Origin: Chitinophaga sp. YR627 | GTDB taxonomy: Bacteria > Bacteroidota > Bacteroidia > Chitinophagales > Chitinophagaceae | DNA: 64,000 bases | Assembly: GCF_900114995.1 (NCBI RefSeq) | Contig: NZ_FOUX01000007.1 | Coordinates: 62,001-126,000 of the forward strand | Direction of reading: 5' to 3' | Part shown: positions 35,392 to 44,406 of the stretch, one piece after another | Layout: each line of letters opens with the position of its first letter | Position numbering within the stretch: the first letter of the stretch is position 1 | Made by a program: the position numbers and the translations under genes | Notes under the pieces: generated by a model | What the model saw: only the letters and a program-made list of their open reading frames with translations | Databases searched by the model: none | What the model was told of the DNA's origin: nothing

Positions 35392-35790
35392 CTAATTGTT
35401 GATAGTGAGTTGTTTAAGTGCATCCATTGCTCTACCTGCCTCCTTCTTTGCCACAAAAATATGATCGTGGTAAAAGGCGGCCACTACATTACAACTAATC
35501 CCTTCCCGGCCCAGTGCAGCAGAGAAAGCGGCGGTCAGTCCGACGGCTGACAGCGACGAATGTACTTTCAGGGTGATCCAGGCGGCAATATAAGTATAGG
35601 ACAATTGCAGCCTGTCGGCGGTTTCCCGGGAGAGGATCAGTGTTATACCTTCTTCTTCCCGGAAGCTGCCCAGGATGTCTTTTATATCAATTGCCTGATT
35701 ATCAGGGACCGTGCAGAAAACATACTCACCATCCTGTAACTGAGGTGTCATGTTTTTAAGTAATTCGGACAGATCTGTAATACCACTCAT
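35392..35790 (-). CDS. ACT-domain protein
   Basis: This 132-residue cytoplasmic protein ends in an ACT-type regulatory fold (WITLKVHSSLSAVGLTAAFSAALGREGISCNVVAAFYHDHIFVAKKEAGRAMDALKQL), which matches the stand-alone family with N-terminal YVFCTVP followed by the ACT repeat. ACT domains bind amino acids to control metabolic enzymes. No enzyme of amino-acid synthesis is adjacent, so its partner is unknown. Confidence 0.85.
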   Translation of the reverse strand: MSGITDLSELLKNMTPQLQDGEYVFCTVPDNQAIDIKDILGSFREEEGITLILSRETADRLQLSYTYIAAWITLKVHSSLSAVGLTAAFSAALGREGISCNVVAAFYHDHIFVAKKEAGRAMDALKQLTINN

Positions 35791-35889
35791 GGGCTAAATA
35801 TACATAAAACCCCCGGGGCGGGTAATGGGCGGCTGGTATTACCAGATTAGATTAATCTTTTATATCTTCGGCAGCTTTAAGGAATAATA

Positions 35890-36498
35890 ATGACCCGAAT
35901 CTGGACTAATTACGACAACAAAGGGGAAAAGATCATAGCATTTGTAAATGCTACACTTTATAAGGCAAATCCCAAAGAAGAAGAACTGGAATTTTTAGTG
36001 GCCAGGATGCAGGCAAATGACTTTTCAGACCCCAGTCTGTTTGGTCTCCCATTGGATTATGTAAGAGATATCCGTTTGCAGGAAGGAAATGATCATATAC
36101 AGGTATTTTTCGGACGTGATTCGGAAGAGCACTTCCTTATCAAAGATGAAACGCTGCGTGAGGAAATCTTCGCATATCTGAAAGAGCATATTCCGGGATC
36201 ATCTTACCGGGTGGACAGGTATGATAAAATGAGAGCGGCAACAAAACCGATGGCAGGATTGATAGTAGTTGCTTTACTGTTTATTTATACCCTGTTTATC
36301 ATGAACGAACTGGATCATGGTGGCACCGTATATAGCACGGGACGTATCAGTGCATTACTGATCGGATTGATCTCACTGGGCACCGTCAATGTTTATCTGA
36401 TCTTTGGTGCATTGATCGGTATTGCAGGATTTTCGATGATCAGAAAAATGCGCAATCCGCCGGTCGTACATGTGATCAGTATGGGGCGGGAAAGATGA
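35890..36498 (+). CDS. Uncharacterised membrane protein
   Basis: This 202-residue protein has a soluble N-terminal domain of about 120 residues (possibly a PH-like fold: VRDIRLQEGNDHIQVFFG) and two membrane helices near 121-140 and 150-180. No family is recognised. Its last 23 nt overlap the 3' end of the convergent amidohydrolase gene, so the two mRNAs are complementary over that stretch. TATCTTCG about 25 nt upstream of the start resembles a -7 element. Confidence 0.72.
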   Translation: MTRIWTNYDNKGEKIIAFVNATLYKANPKEEELEFLVARMQANDFSDPSLFGLPLDYVRDIRLQEGNDHIQVFFGRDSEEHFLIKDETLREEIFAYLKEHIPGSSYRVDRYDKMRAATKPMAGLIVVALLFIYTLFIMNELDHGGTVYSTGRISALLIGLISLGTVNVYLIFGALIGIAGFSMIRKMRNPPVVHVISMGRER

Positions 36499-38233
36499 AT
36501 GATACGTGTGCTATTTTCCCATTTTCGATGGTATAAATGGCGATCGCTTCCGATGGTTTATTTCCCATACCGGTAACACTTTCCTGATCTATTACCGTAT
36601 TCCCCAGCACCATTCTGCTGACCAGCTGACAATGCAGGTTTTTCGCCCGCTCAAAGAGACCGCTATATCGTTGGCGCATCTGTTCTTTACCCTTCATGAT
36701 CACCTGTCCTGTTGCCTGATCGGAGATCACTACACTATCACTGTAGGGTGCCAGAAATGCATCAATGTTTCTGGCATTATAGGCATTGAGTTGTTCCTGT
36801 GCGAGTATTTCAGGTGTAACAGGTAATAGTTTTTGGGCGTCAATGGTTTTGCCTCTGTGGATCAGCGTCTCTATGTGTGCCAAAGCGTTCAGGTCCTGTA
36901 GAGGGTCTTTGGATAACAGCAGGAGGTCTGCCACCTTTCCCTTTTCAATACTCCCATAGTCTTTGTCTTTTCCAAAACCTTTAGCGGCGTTGATAGTCGC
37001 TGCGCGGATGATCTCCATGTTCGTCAGTCCGGCGCTCTCCATCGCTTTCAGTTCTGTAAAATAAGAAGAGGCATGCAGGGTACCGATATTTCCGGCATCT
37101 GTTCCCGTGACGATATTAATACCTGCATCCTGTGCCAGTTGCAGGTTTTTCAGCATGATCGTATCTTCTTCTGATGGTACGTGGTGCCGGGTGCGTAATT
37201 GTTTGTAACTGAATTTAGCCACGCTGCTATCGATATGTTGCAGATCAGTCAATGTACCCAGCATAAACGGATCGCCATAGGCCAGGTCCTGTGCAGGAAA
37301 ATCAAACTGTTGTGTAAAAGCCCGTTTGTAACCATGCATGACGGTTAATGTGGGGATGTATACCGTCTGATGACTTTTCAGCAACTGCAGCATTTCATTG
37401 TCAAACAGCTTATCATCCACACTATGCACCAGGATATCTGCACCGGCGCTGACCGCCAGTTTTGCCGTCTGGTATTCAGTGCCATGTACGGCCACTTTCA
37501 ATCCGTGTGCATGGCTCTCTTCTATGGCTGCGCGCACAATATGCAGTGTGCTTTCTGCCGGTTGACCGGGTACCACGATGTACCAGATCTTAATGAAATC
37601 AGGTTTATAGGGCAGTTGTTTTCTGACCAGTTCTCGTGCTTCATCGGGTGTTGTCACCTTCACGATAGGCGGGTCATTTTTGTCCAGATTTGGTGGCAGG
37701 TAGGTTGATATCAATGGACCTGTCACCCAGGCATTGGTACTCAGGGAGTCTTTTGCTGCCTGATCCCTGATGCTGAAGTTACGCAGCGGACCACCTACAT
37801 CTGCGACAGTGGTAATACCACAAGCCAGGTAGCGGGCCATCAGGTCACTCAGGTGATCTTTAACCCATTGCTGGTCTTTTTCATAAGGATAGACGTGTCT
37901 CAGGTCCAGTGCATCTGGTCTGGTATACAGTCCGCCGCTCTGGAAAAAGTGTATATGCGCATCTGTCATACCCGGCATTACAAAACGTCCTGTTGCATCA
38001 ATAGTGGTAGCACCTGCAGGGACCTTTAGCTTTTTAGAAGACCCCGTCAGGACGATCCGGTCGTTGTCAATGATGATCGTCTGATCAGGCAGCGTTTTGT
38101 TGTTAATGACGTCAATGACGTTTGCATGCGTAATGCAGATGGTCTTTGTGGTGGCGCCGGGAACTGACTGCGCAGATACCGGTAAGGTACAGGCGATCAG
38201 CGCGGTCTTCAGTAGCAGATAGCAGCGTTTCAT
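36476..38233 (-). CDS. Exported amidohydrolase fused to a SnoaL-like domain
   Basis: The 585-residue protein has a signal peptide (LLLKTALIACTLPVSAQ). Residues 30-455 are a metal-dependent amidohydrolase of the imidazolonepropionase/prolidase-like group: DAHIHF metal pair (HxH), Lys in DFIKIWYI, His in VAVHGTEY and LVHSVDD, Asp in GTDAGN, and a C-terminal IEKGKVADLLLLSKDP. Residues 470-585 are an NTF2/SnoaL-like domain (LNAYNARNIDAFLAPYSD ... MKGKEQMRQRY ... AIYTIENGKIAHVSFIF). The role of the added domain is unknown. The substrate is probably a cyclic amide or dipeptide. The stop overlaps the convergent gene by 23 nt. Confidence 0.9.
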   Translation of the reverse strand: MKRCYLLLKTALIACTLPVSAQSVPGATTKTICITHANVIDVINNKTLPDQTIIIDNDRIVLTGSSKKLKVPAGATTIDATGRFVMPGMTDAHIHFFQSGGLYTRPDALDLRHVYPYEKDQQWVKDHLSDLMARYLACGITTVADVGGPLRNFSIRDQAAKDSLSTNAWVTGPLISTYLPPNLDKNDPPIVKVTTPDEARELVRKQLPYKPDFIKIWYIVVPGQPAESTLHIVRAAIEESHAHGLKVAVHGTEYQTAKLAVSAGADILVHSVDDKLFDNEMLQLLKSHQTVYIPTLTVMHGYKRAFTQQFDFPAQDLAYGDPFMLGTLTDLQHIDSSVAKFSYKQLRTRHHVPSEEDTIMLKNLQLAQDAGINIVTGTDAGNIGTLHASSYFTELKAMESAGLTNMEIIRAATINAAKGFGKDKDYGSIEKGKVADLLLLSKDPLQDLNALAHIETLIHRGKTIDAQKLLPVTPEILAQEQLNAYNARNIDAFLAPYSDSVVISDQATGQVIMKGKEQMRQRYSGLFERAKNLHCQLVSRMVLGNTVIDQESVTGMGNKPSEAIAIYTIENGKIAHVSFIFPAPY

Positions 38234-38293
38234 GGGTTATTGTTGATGACGCTAAAGGTAGCAGATTTTACTTTCTTTATATATATTAGCCGG

Positions 38294-39088
38294 ATGAATC
38301 AGCAGTTGAAAATCCCTATGCGGCGTCCGTTTGTGCTTTCCGGTGGTGGCGCCCGTGGTTACGCCCACATTGGAGTATTAAAAGCATTTGAAGAACAGGA
38401 CATTTTTCCCCAGGCGATCGCAGCTACCAGTGCCGGTTCCATTGCTGCCGCCTTTATCTGCGACGGATATACCCCCGATGAGGTCAGAGAGATCTTCCAG
38501 CATACGAAGATGGGATTGTCCATGCAATGGCGAAACCTCAAATCCGGTTTTCTGTCACTGAAGACGGTGGAGAAGGTGCTGAAACAGACCCTGCGCCATA
38601 CTACTTTTGAGTCTTTGCCTGTTCCTTTATATATCGCGGCCACGGACTACGGTACCGGCAGACAGACCGTTTTCTCCAAAGGGGAAGTGATTCCGGCTGT
38701 ATTGGCGGCTTCGACGATCCCGATGCTGTTTCCTCCTGTGGTAATAGATGGTATACCATATATCGATGGTGGCATTTCCAGTAATCTGCCCGTTGAACCG
38801 CTGCTGGGTATTTATAGTGATATTATCGGTGTGCATGTCAATCCGATGACGCCTTACAATCCCGGAGGCAGCATTTCAGCGGCTATGGATCGTACCATGC
38901 ATATGGCTATCCAGGAACCGGTATTGAAGAACAGGCAGTTATGCAGTCTCTTTATAGAACCAGATGGATTGGGGCAGTTTGGAATGTTTGATTTTAAGCG
39001 TTTCGACGCTATTTATCAGACCGGACTGGAATATACCCGGAAGCGGCTGGAAGAAGCAGCCGGATGGCCGGATGTACAGGTCGTGTAA
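38294..39088 (+). CDS. Patatin-like phospholipase
   Basis: This 264-residue cytoplasmic lipid acylhydrolase has the oxyanion-hole motif LSGGGARGYAHIGVL at 15-29, the nucleophile Ser46 in ATSAGS and the dyad Asp157 in YIDGGISSN. The serine motif is normally GxSxG; here the first glycine is alanine. I chose the ATG at 38294, close to the conserved domain, over an earlier possible start at 38240. It is divergent from the amidohydrolase gene, so the two share a 60-nt promoter region. Confidence 0.92.
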   Translation: MNQQLKIPMRRPFVLSGGGARGYAHIGVLKAFEEQDIFPQAIAATSAGSIAAAFICDGYTPDEVREIFQHTKMGLSMQWRNLKSGFLSLKTVEKVLKQTLRHTTFESLPVPLYIAATDYGTGRQTVFSKGEVIPAVLAASTIPMLFPPVVIDGIPYIDGGISSNLPVEPLLGIYSDIIGVHVNPMTPYNPGGSISAAMDRTMHMAIQEPVLKNRQLCSLFIEPDGLGQFGMFDFKRFDAIYQTGLEYTRKRLEEAAGWPDVQVV

Positions 39089-39219
39089 GATATTCAACTT
39101 GTCAAGTAGAAAACAGCTTTACGGCAGTGGGTGCAGGATGTACGAAAAAGATACATCATGCGTTTATATGGGTAGATCGCGTTGTTCATTTGCCTCCTAT
39201 TGTAAACCCACTCAGAAAA

Positions 39220-39978
39220 ATGAGACACTCGCTTAAAAATTCCATGATTATCGGTACCCTTGGTATCTTTTTATTGTCTGCCTGTAGCAAATCCGATAGC
39301 GTCGCTCCCGAAGAAAATGCCGTAAATGAAAACTCAAAGGCAACGGGCGAAGTTGCCGCGCTCGCAGTACCTGTTGGCACAGTTGTTTATACCAGCAATG
39401 GCTATAAACTGACGCTGACCAACAACGATCCGAATTTCAATGAAACGGTACGTCAGAAGATCGTAGACATCTTCTTCGGTACCTATCCGCAATTGCTGAC
39501 CCGCTTCAACCCCGGTGTCACCAAATCAATTACCTATGTAATTGACCCTAACTACAGTGGAGTAGCCTACACTTCCGGTACAACTGTAACCTACAGTGCG
39601 GCATGGTTCCAGAGCAATCCACAGGATGTGGACGTAGCAACGCATGAGATCATGCATATCATTCAGGCTTATACCGGCGGTACACCCGGCTGGTTAACTG
39701 AGGGTATCGCTGACCTGGTACGTTACAGATACGGCGTGAATAACTCAGCAGCAGGATGGTCTTTACCTGCTTTTTCTTCGTCTCAGTCTTATACGAATTC
39801 TTACCGCGTAACTGCGCGTTTCCTGGCATGGCTGGAAAATCACGTGAGCAGCACGATTGTAACCAATCTGAATACTGCTTTGCGTAATCACACCTACACT
39901 GCCAACACCTGGGTAACGCTGACCGGTAAAACCGTTGATCAGCTCTGGGCTGACTATGCAGCTAATCCTGCATTGTAA
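39220..39978 (+). CDS. Basic secretory protein-family zinc protease, lipoprotein
   Basis: This 252-residue protein starts at the ATG at 39220 with a lipoprotein signal (IIGTLGIFLLSAC) and Cys22. The rest matches the basic secretory protein family: zinc motif HEIMH at 142-146, GTPGWLTEGIADLVRYRYG downstream supplying the glutamate, and YRVTARFLAWLE. These are predicted peptidases exported to the envelope; a few plant members act in defence. Frame codons upstream of 39220 appear to be leader only. Confidence 0.9.
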   Translation: MRHSLKNSMIIGTLGIFLLSACSKSDSVAPEENAVNENSKATGEVAALAVPVGTVVYTSNGYKLTLTNNDPNFNETVRQKIVDIFFGTYPQLLTRFNPGVTKSITYVIDPNYSGVAYTSGTTVTYSAAWFQSNPQDVDVATHEIMHIIQAYTGGTPGWLTEGIADLVRYRYGVNNSAAGWSLPAFSSSQSYTNSYRVTARFLAWLENHVSSTIVTNLNTALRNHTYTANTWVTLTGKTVDQLWADYAANPAL

Positions 39979-40075
39979 CGGGAAAACGTATCGCATCAAT
40001 GTGTTGCCATCATTAGTAATTAATAACTATCACACCGGGAGGTGATGAACAGCGATCTTTTTTGCGACACATAGC

Positions 40076-40118
40076 AAAGAGGGTGTATCCGAAATAAGAT
40101 ACATCCTCTTTTTATTTG
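40076..40118 (+). terminator. Intrinsic terminator after the secreted protease gene
   Basis: AAAGAGGGTGTATC pairs with GATACATCCTCTTT (one G.U) around an 8-nt loop, followed by TTTATTTGG. Confidence 0.85.
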
Positions 40119-40177
40119 GTCCTGAAGACCGCAAATCATTTGAACGATGTGCAGGAGCTCAGTTTAATTCTGATAGA

Positions 40178-40813
40178 TCAGTCAAAGAAAGGTTCAGGGG
40201 CTGTTCTGTCTACACGGAATGCCTGATCAAGATAGTACAGTACTGTTTCAGGTGCTTTGGCCGTTCTGTCCAGCTCCCGCAGCGGTGTCACTATCCGTGG
40301 GTATTCATCGATAAACTCCAGTCCTTCCACAAAAGGCAGTTCAAAGGATTGCATCAGCAGGCGAAACCTTTCCAGTTCTGCGCCCCAGTAACGGATGTAT
40401 TTACTGGCACTGATACCCAGCTCTATGAGGATGTCTTTGGTATGAAATAACATACCGGCTTCCAGCAGGCAGTCCTGTGCCAGTTCAGGCTCGTATTTCT
40501 CCAGTTCCTTCAGCACAAAATCTTTCTGTAACAGGGGAGTGGTCATGTTCTCTTCCTCATAAATACCATACACACAACTCACCTTGGAAGGCAGGGTTTC
40601 TGCCAGTGTCAGAAAAAGCGCCCATAAACGATCATTGTCGATATTGATAGTCGCCTGAAAACGGTAAGGCAGGCGAGGATTTTCATTCATCTGCAGATTG
40701 TATCCTTCCACGATCTTTGCCTTTCTCCGCCGGATAAGAATTTCATCAATATCAGGCCGGTGATCCAGCTCCGCATCAGTAGGAATACGCACAGTAATGG
40801 GCAATTGTAACAT
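40178..40813 (-). CDS. Uncharacterised cytoplasmic protein
   Basis: The 211-residue protein has no signal peptide or membrane segment and no family that I recognise. The N-terminal half contains YNLQMNENPRLPYRFQATINI, the C-terminal half is helical and acidic (ELEKYEPELAQDCLLEAGMLF). It resembles the many small Bacteroidota proteins of unknown role. It is divergent from the GH15 gene with a 40-nt gap. Confidence 0.7.
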   Translation of the reverse strand: MLQLPITVRIPTDAELDHRPDIDEILIRRRKAKIVEGYNLQMNENPRLPYRFQATINIDNDRLWALFLTLAETLPSKVSCVYGIYEEENMTTPLLQKDFVLKELEKYEPELAQDCLLEAGMLFHTKDILIELGISASKYIRYWGAELERFRLLMQSFELPFVEGLEFIDEYPRIVTPLRELDRTAKAPETVLYYLDQAFRVDRTAPEPFFD

Positions 40814-40830
40814 GCAGTAAAGGTAAGGGA

Positions 40831-40838
40831 TACCTTTG
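40831..40838 (+). promoter_or_regulatory. Candidate -7 element of the GH15 gene
   Basis: TACCTTTG matches TAnnTTTG, with a TTG 23 nt upstream, slightly longer than usual. It ends 15 nt before the first ATG of the glucoamylase-like gene. Confidence 0.5.
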
Positions 40839-40853
40839 TTTTAGGCATGGTTC

Positions 40854-42689
40854 ATGATAAATACCAGTATGAAGCATCAGGAACGGCCATATCAGCGTAT
40901 TGAAAATTATGGTATCATCGGCAACCTTGAAACAGTCGCCCTGGTTTCCCTGACAGGATCCATTGACTTCATGTGTTTTCCCCGCTTTGATGCCCCCACT
41001 ATTTTCGCCTCCCTGCTGGACTCCACCAAAGGTGGATTCTTTTCTGTAGAACCACAGATGGGAGAATATAGTTCCAAACAATTGTATATACCCGGTACGG
41101 CGATCCTGCTGACCCGCTATTTCTCTGAATCCGGTATCGCCGAACTGACGGACTATATGCCCCTGCAGGCATCCGGAGATGAGACTGACAGCACCATCGT
41201 ACGTAAGATCAAGGCGATCCGGGGCGATATCACGTTTAAGGTGCATTGCGCACCCCGTTTTGACTATGCGGAAGCGAAGCATGAGGCAGACCTGAAAAAG
41301 AAAAAGAATGAGATCATCTTCACCGCTATCAATGATGGAAATGTGCAGTTACGCCTGATAGCAGATATTCCGCTTCAGCTCAAAAGGAAGGACGGTTATG
41401 CAGAGTTTACATTGAAAGAGTCCGAAATAGCGCATATCGTATTGCAGGCTGTCAGGAAAGACCATAAAGGAGCCTTTGAAGGCATTAACTACTATGCGCA
41501 CGACACTTATCATGAAACGATCGCAAAGTGGCGGGAATGGGTAGGGAAATCGACTTATAAAGGGCATTATGGGGAACTGATACAACGTTCGGCCATCACT
41601 TTGAAGCTACTGACCTCCGCCCGGTATGGTTCCGTCATAGCGGCAGCTACTTTCGGCGTACCGGAAACCCTCGGCGGCAGCCGTAACTGGGACTACCGCT
41701 TTACCTGGATCCGGGATGCGGCTTTTACCATGTATGCTTTCCTGAAACTCGGTTTCTATGACGAAGCAACGAACTTCATGAACTGGATCTCCAGTCTTTG
41801 TACAGAAAGCAAATTACAGCTGCTCTACAAGGTGGATGGTACTAAAAGTGAGGCAGAAAGGGAACTGAAACATATGGACGGCTATAAGGGTGCTAAACCG
41901 GTACGTGTAGGGAATGCTGCCGCCACACAGTTACAGATCGATATCTACGGAGAACTGATCGACACGATCTACATCTACAACAAATCTTATAAACCGATCA
42001 CGTACGAATTCTGGACCCTGATACAACAACAGGTTAACAGTGTGGTGGCGGGCTGGAAACTGCCCGATCATGGTATCTGGGAGATCAGGAATGTAAAACG
42101 TGAGTTCCTGCATACACGTTTAATGTGCTGGGTAGCTATGGACAGGGCCATTAAGATCGCAGAACATCGGTCCTTCCCTTATCCGGAAATGGAATGGCAG
42201 GCCGTCCGCGATGAGATTTACAACGATATCTATCATAACTTCTGGAACGAAGAGCTGGGGGCCTGGGTACAGTATAAAGGCGCTAAGACGGTAGACGCAA
42301 GCGCCCTGCTGATGCCACTGACCCATTTTATTACACCGCTTGAACCCAGGTGGTTGTCTACCATGAAGGTCATTGACCGTGACCTCCGCCTGGACGTATT
42401 GATCTACCGCTACCGGAATCACCTGGAACGGATCGATGGTCTTGACGGGGTAGAAGGTACCTTCAACATGTGCTCTTTCTGGTATATCGAAGCACTGGCC
42501 AAATGTGGAGAGATTGACCTCGCAGTGGAAAGCTTTGAAAAGATGATCGGTTACGCCAACCACCTCGGACTTTTCAGTGAAGAACTGGGCATGAAAGGTG
42601 AGCACCTCGGGAATTTCCCGCAGGCCTTCACCCACCTGGCCCTGATCAGTGCTGCCGTAGAGATCAATAAACAAATGAGCCGTCGTTAA
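40854..42689 (+). CDS. Glycoside hydrolase family 15 enzyme (glucoamylase/trehalase-like)
   Basis: The 611-residue cytoplasmic enzyme has the N-terminal beta-sandwich of bacterial GH15 proteins (YGIIGNLETVALVSLTGSIDFMC, FPRFDAPTIFASLLD) and the (alpha/alpha)6 catalytic barrel from about 240 with GGSRNWDYRFTWIRDAAFT and, near the end, EELGMKGEHLGNFPQAFTH. It hydrolyses alpha-glucosidic bonds of starch-type oligosaccharides or trehalose; which of these is not clear from sequence. An in-frame ATG at 40869 is an alternative start. No signal peptide. Monocistronic. Confidence 0.93.
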   Translation: MINTSMKHQERPYQRIENYGIIGNLETVALVSLTGSIDFMCFPRFDAPTIFASLLDSTKGGFFSVEPQMGEYSSKQLYIPGTAILLTRYFSESGIAELTDYMPLQASGDETDSTIVRKIKAIRGDITFKVHCAPRFDYAEAKHEADLKKKKNEIIFTAINDGNVQLRLIADIPLQLKRKDGYAEFTLKESEIAHIVLQAVRKDHKGAFEGINYYAHDTYHETIAKWREWVGKSTYKGHYGELIQRSAITLKLLTSARYGSVIAAATFGVPETLGGSRNWDYRFTWIRDAAFTMYAFLKLGFYDEATNFMNWISSLCTESKLQLLYKVDGTKSEAERELKHMDGYKGAKPVRVGNAAATQLQIDIYGELIDTIYIYNKSYKPITYEFWTLIQQQVNSVVAGWKLPDHGIWEIRNVKREFLHTRLMCWVAMDRAIKIAEHRSFPYPEMEWQAVRDEIYNDIYHNFWNEELGAWVQYKGAKTVDASALLMPLTHFITPLEPRWLSTMKVIDRDLRLDVLIYRYRNHLERIDGLDGVEGTFNMCSFWYIEALAKCGEIDLAVESFEKMIGYANHLGLFSEELGMKGEHLGNFPQAFTHLALISAAVEINKQMSRR

Positions 42690-42691
42690 GC

Positions 42692-44221
42692 CTATTTTTC
42701 CATCGGAAATACGGGAAACAGCAGATTGGTATTGCTGATAAAAGCAATACGCTTACTGTCAGGCGACCAGGAAGGCGTATTGATCGTACCCTGTCCGCCA
42801 TAGAGATAGGCAATTACTTTCGCCGGACCGCCCGTTGCCGGCATCAATCGTAAATACACATGTTTATAAAAAGGATGATCAGACGCGTCTACTTCTTCTT
42901 TCAGAAAGGAAAGGAAAACGATCCATTTTCCATCCGGTGAGATATGCGGGAACCAGTTGTGAAACTCATCATCCGTTACCTGCGTCTGATTGCTGCCATC
43001 TGGTCCCATCCGCCAGATCTGCATCATACCGCTACGTACGGAATTGAAGTAAATGTACCTGCCGTCGGGTGTATATTCCGGTCCGTCGTCAAGACCAGGC
43101 GCTGTAGTCAGCCGTACTTCATCTCCTCCTTTTGCAGGCACCCGGTATATATCAAACTCGTTATTTCTTTGTCCGGTAAAGACCAGGTATTTTCCATCAG
43201 GTGACCAGCCATGCATATAAGACGGACCCACCTGATTGATGCGCACAGGATCTCCGCCGGTACGTGGAACAACATATCCTACGGAAGCGCCATTTTCACC
43301 TTCACCGCTACTGATTGCCAGCATCTTTCCATCAAAAGATAAGACGTGGTCATTGTTATTCTGTTTGGCTACACCGGTGTTGATCGGTGACGGCGTCTGT
43401 GTACGCAGGTCAAACTGGTATAATTTCCCTTCCTTGTTATAGATCAGCGATTGGCCGTCTGTATTCCAGTTAGGCGCCTGTATAGACCCCGGCGTCTGAT
43501 AAACGATGATACTGTGTTGGGTGGCAATATCCATCAGCTCCAGCTGACTGCCGATATACTGTTTATAAGCCTTCAGATCAGCTGGTGCCGGTACTGTCAG
43601 TCGTACGTTACTGAATACCGCTTTCTCTGTTACATCCGCATTATGTGAACAAACGAAAAGTCCTGCATATACCTCATCTCCCAGTTGTATGTCGTTGAGT
43701 GTTTCACTGATAAAAGGAACCCCGTTACGTGCAACGGACAGGATGTAGGTATTCCCCTTTCTTTCCAGCTGGACAATGTCCGCACCGTTCACATTTGTTT
43801 TGATCTCTTCTGTATTTGCGCCGCTGGTCTTTCTGTACTGCAGAGAGGTCAGTCCGTCGCCATGTACTACACCATTGACATGCTGAGCGCCTGTATCCAG
43901 GCTACTGCGTACCATCAGGCCCCATTTCCGGTGTGTTTCCCGGCCCTTACCGCTAAACTGTGCGCGGGTACGTAAGATGAAGTCTCCCTTCATTTTTTTC
44001 CAGGCGAAATGACATTCATCGCTGCCAAACCACATATTCGTACCGGCGCCGGTAATGGTGTATTGTTGTGTCCGGGGATCGTATTGCAGACTACCCGGAT
44101 GTTTCACGGGACCAATATCGCCATGGGCGTCAAAGATGCCGGTGTTTTGTGCCGCAAGGGGAACGGAAAAGAGGCAGCACAGCAATAGGGCCAATAGCGG
44201 GAAGTACAGTTGTTTACCCAT
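42692..44221 (-). CDS. Exported protein with laminin-G/concanavalin-like N-domain and PD40 beta-propeller
   Basis: This 509-residue protein has a signal peptide (YFPLLALLLCCLFSVPLAAQ). Residues 25-210 resemble a DUF1349-type concanavalin-like domain (GDFILRTRAQFSG ... RKWGLMVRSS). Residues 245-500 carry PD40/TolB-type propeller repeats (DGKMLAIS, SPDGKYLVFTG, TPDGRYIYFNS, SPDGKWIVFLS, SPDSKRIAFIS). In Bacteroidota such proteins are often labelled TolB or TolR-like without experimental support. Possibly a carbohydrate-binding envelope protein. The stop codon is 2 nt from that of the convergent GH15 gene. Confidence 0.85.
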   Translation of the reverse strand: MGKQLYFPLLALLLCCLFSVPLAAQNTGIFDAHGDIGPVKHPGSLQYDPRTQQYTITGAGTNMWFGSDECHFAWKKMKGDFILRTRAQFSGKGRETHRKWGLMVRSSLDTGAQHVNGVVHGDGLTSLQYRKTSGANTEEIKTNVNGADIVQLERKGNTYILSVARNGVPFISETLNDIQLGDEVYAGLFVCSHNADVTEKAVFSNVRLTVPAPADLKAYKQYIGSQLELMDIATQHSIIVYQTPGSIQAPNWNTDGQSLIYNKEGKLYQFDLRTQTPSPINTGVAKQNNNDHVLSFDGKMLAISSGEGENGASVGYVVPRTGGDPVRINQVGPSYMHGWSPDGKYLVFTGQRNNEFDIYRVPAKGGDEVRLTTAPGLDDGPEYTPDGRYIYFNSVRSGMMQIWRMGPDGSNQTQVTDDEFHNWFPHISPDGKWIVFLSFLKEEVDASDHPFYKHVYLRLMPATGGPAKVIAYLYGGQGTINTPSWSPDSKRIAFISNTNLLFPVFPMEK

Positions 44222-44344
44222 AATCAGTGAGTATAAGTGTAAGTCGTGGAATTCGAAATCTCTTCTAATTTACTGATGTTTCCGTTGGAAAGGAACAGGG
44301 GTAGGGGGATTATTCACTATTAATTTGCATAGTGGGAATGATAT

Positions 44345-44391
44345 ACCATACAAGGGTGTAGTGATCATTGATTACTACACCCTTGTATGGT
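44345..44391. repeat. Perfect 18-bp inverted repeat
   Basis: The arms 44345-44362 and 44374-44391 (ACCATACAAGGGTGTAGT and its complement) are perfectly complementary around an 11-nt loop. It lies 15 nt beyond the stop of the HtrA-like gene on the minus strand, but no T-run follows on that strand, so it is a poor candidate for a simple terminator. It may be a repetitive palindrome or mRNA-stabilising hairpin. Confidence 0.75.
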
Positions 44392-44406
44392 GATGTGGAG
44401 TGATGG

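Noticed and set aside
44345..44391. The 18-bp palindrome considered as an intrinsic terminator
   Set aside because: No T-run after the stem on the strand of the upstream gene, so it is listed as a repeat.
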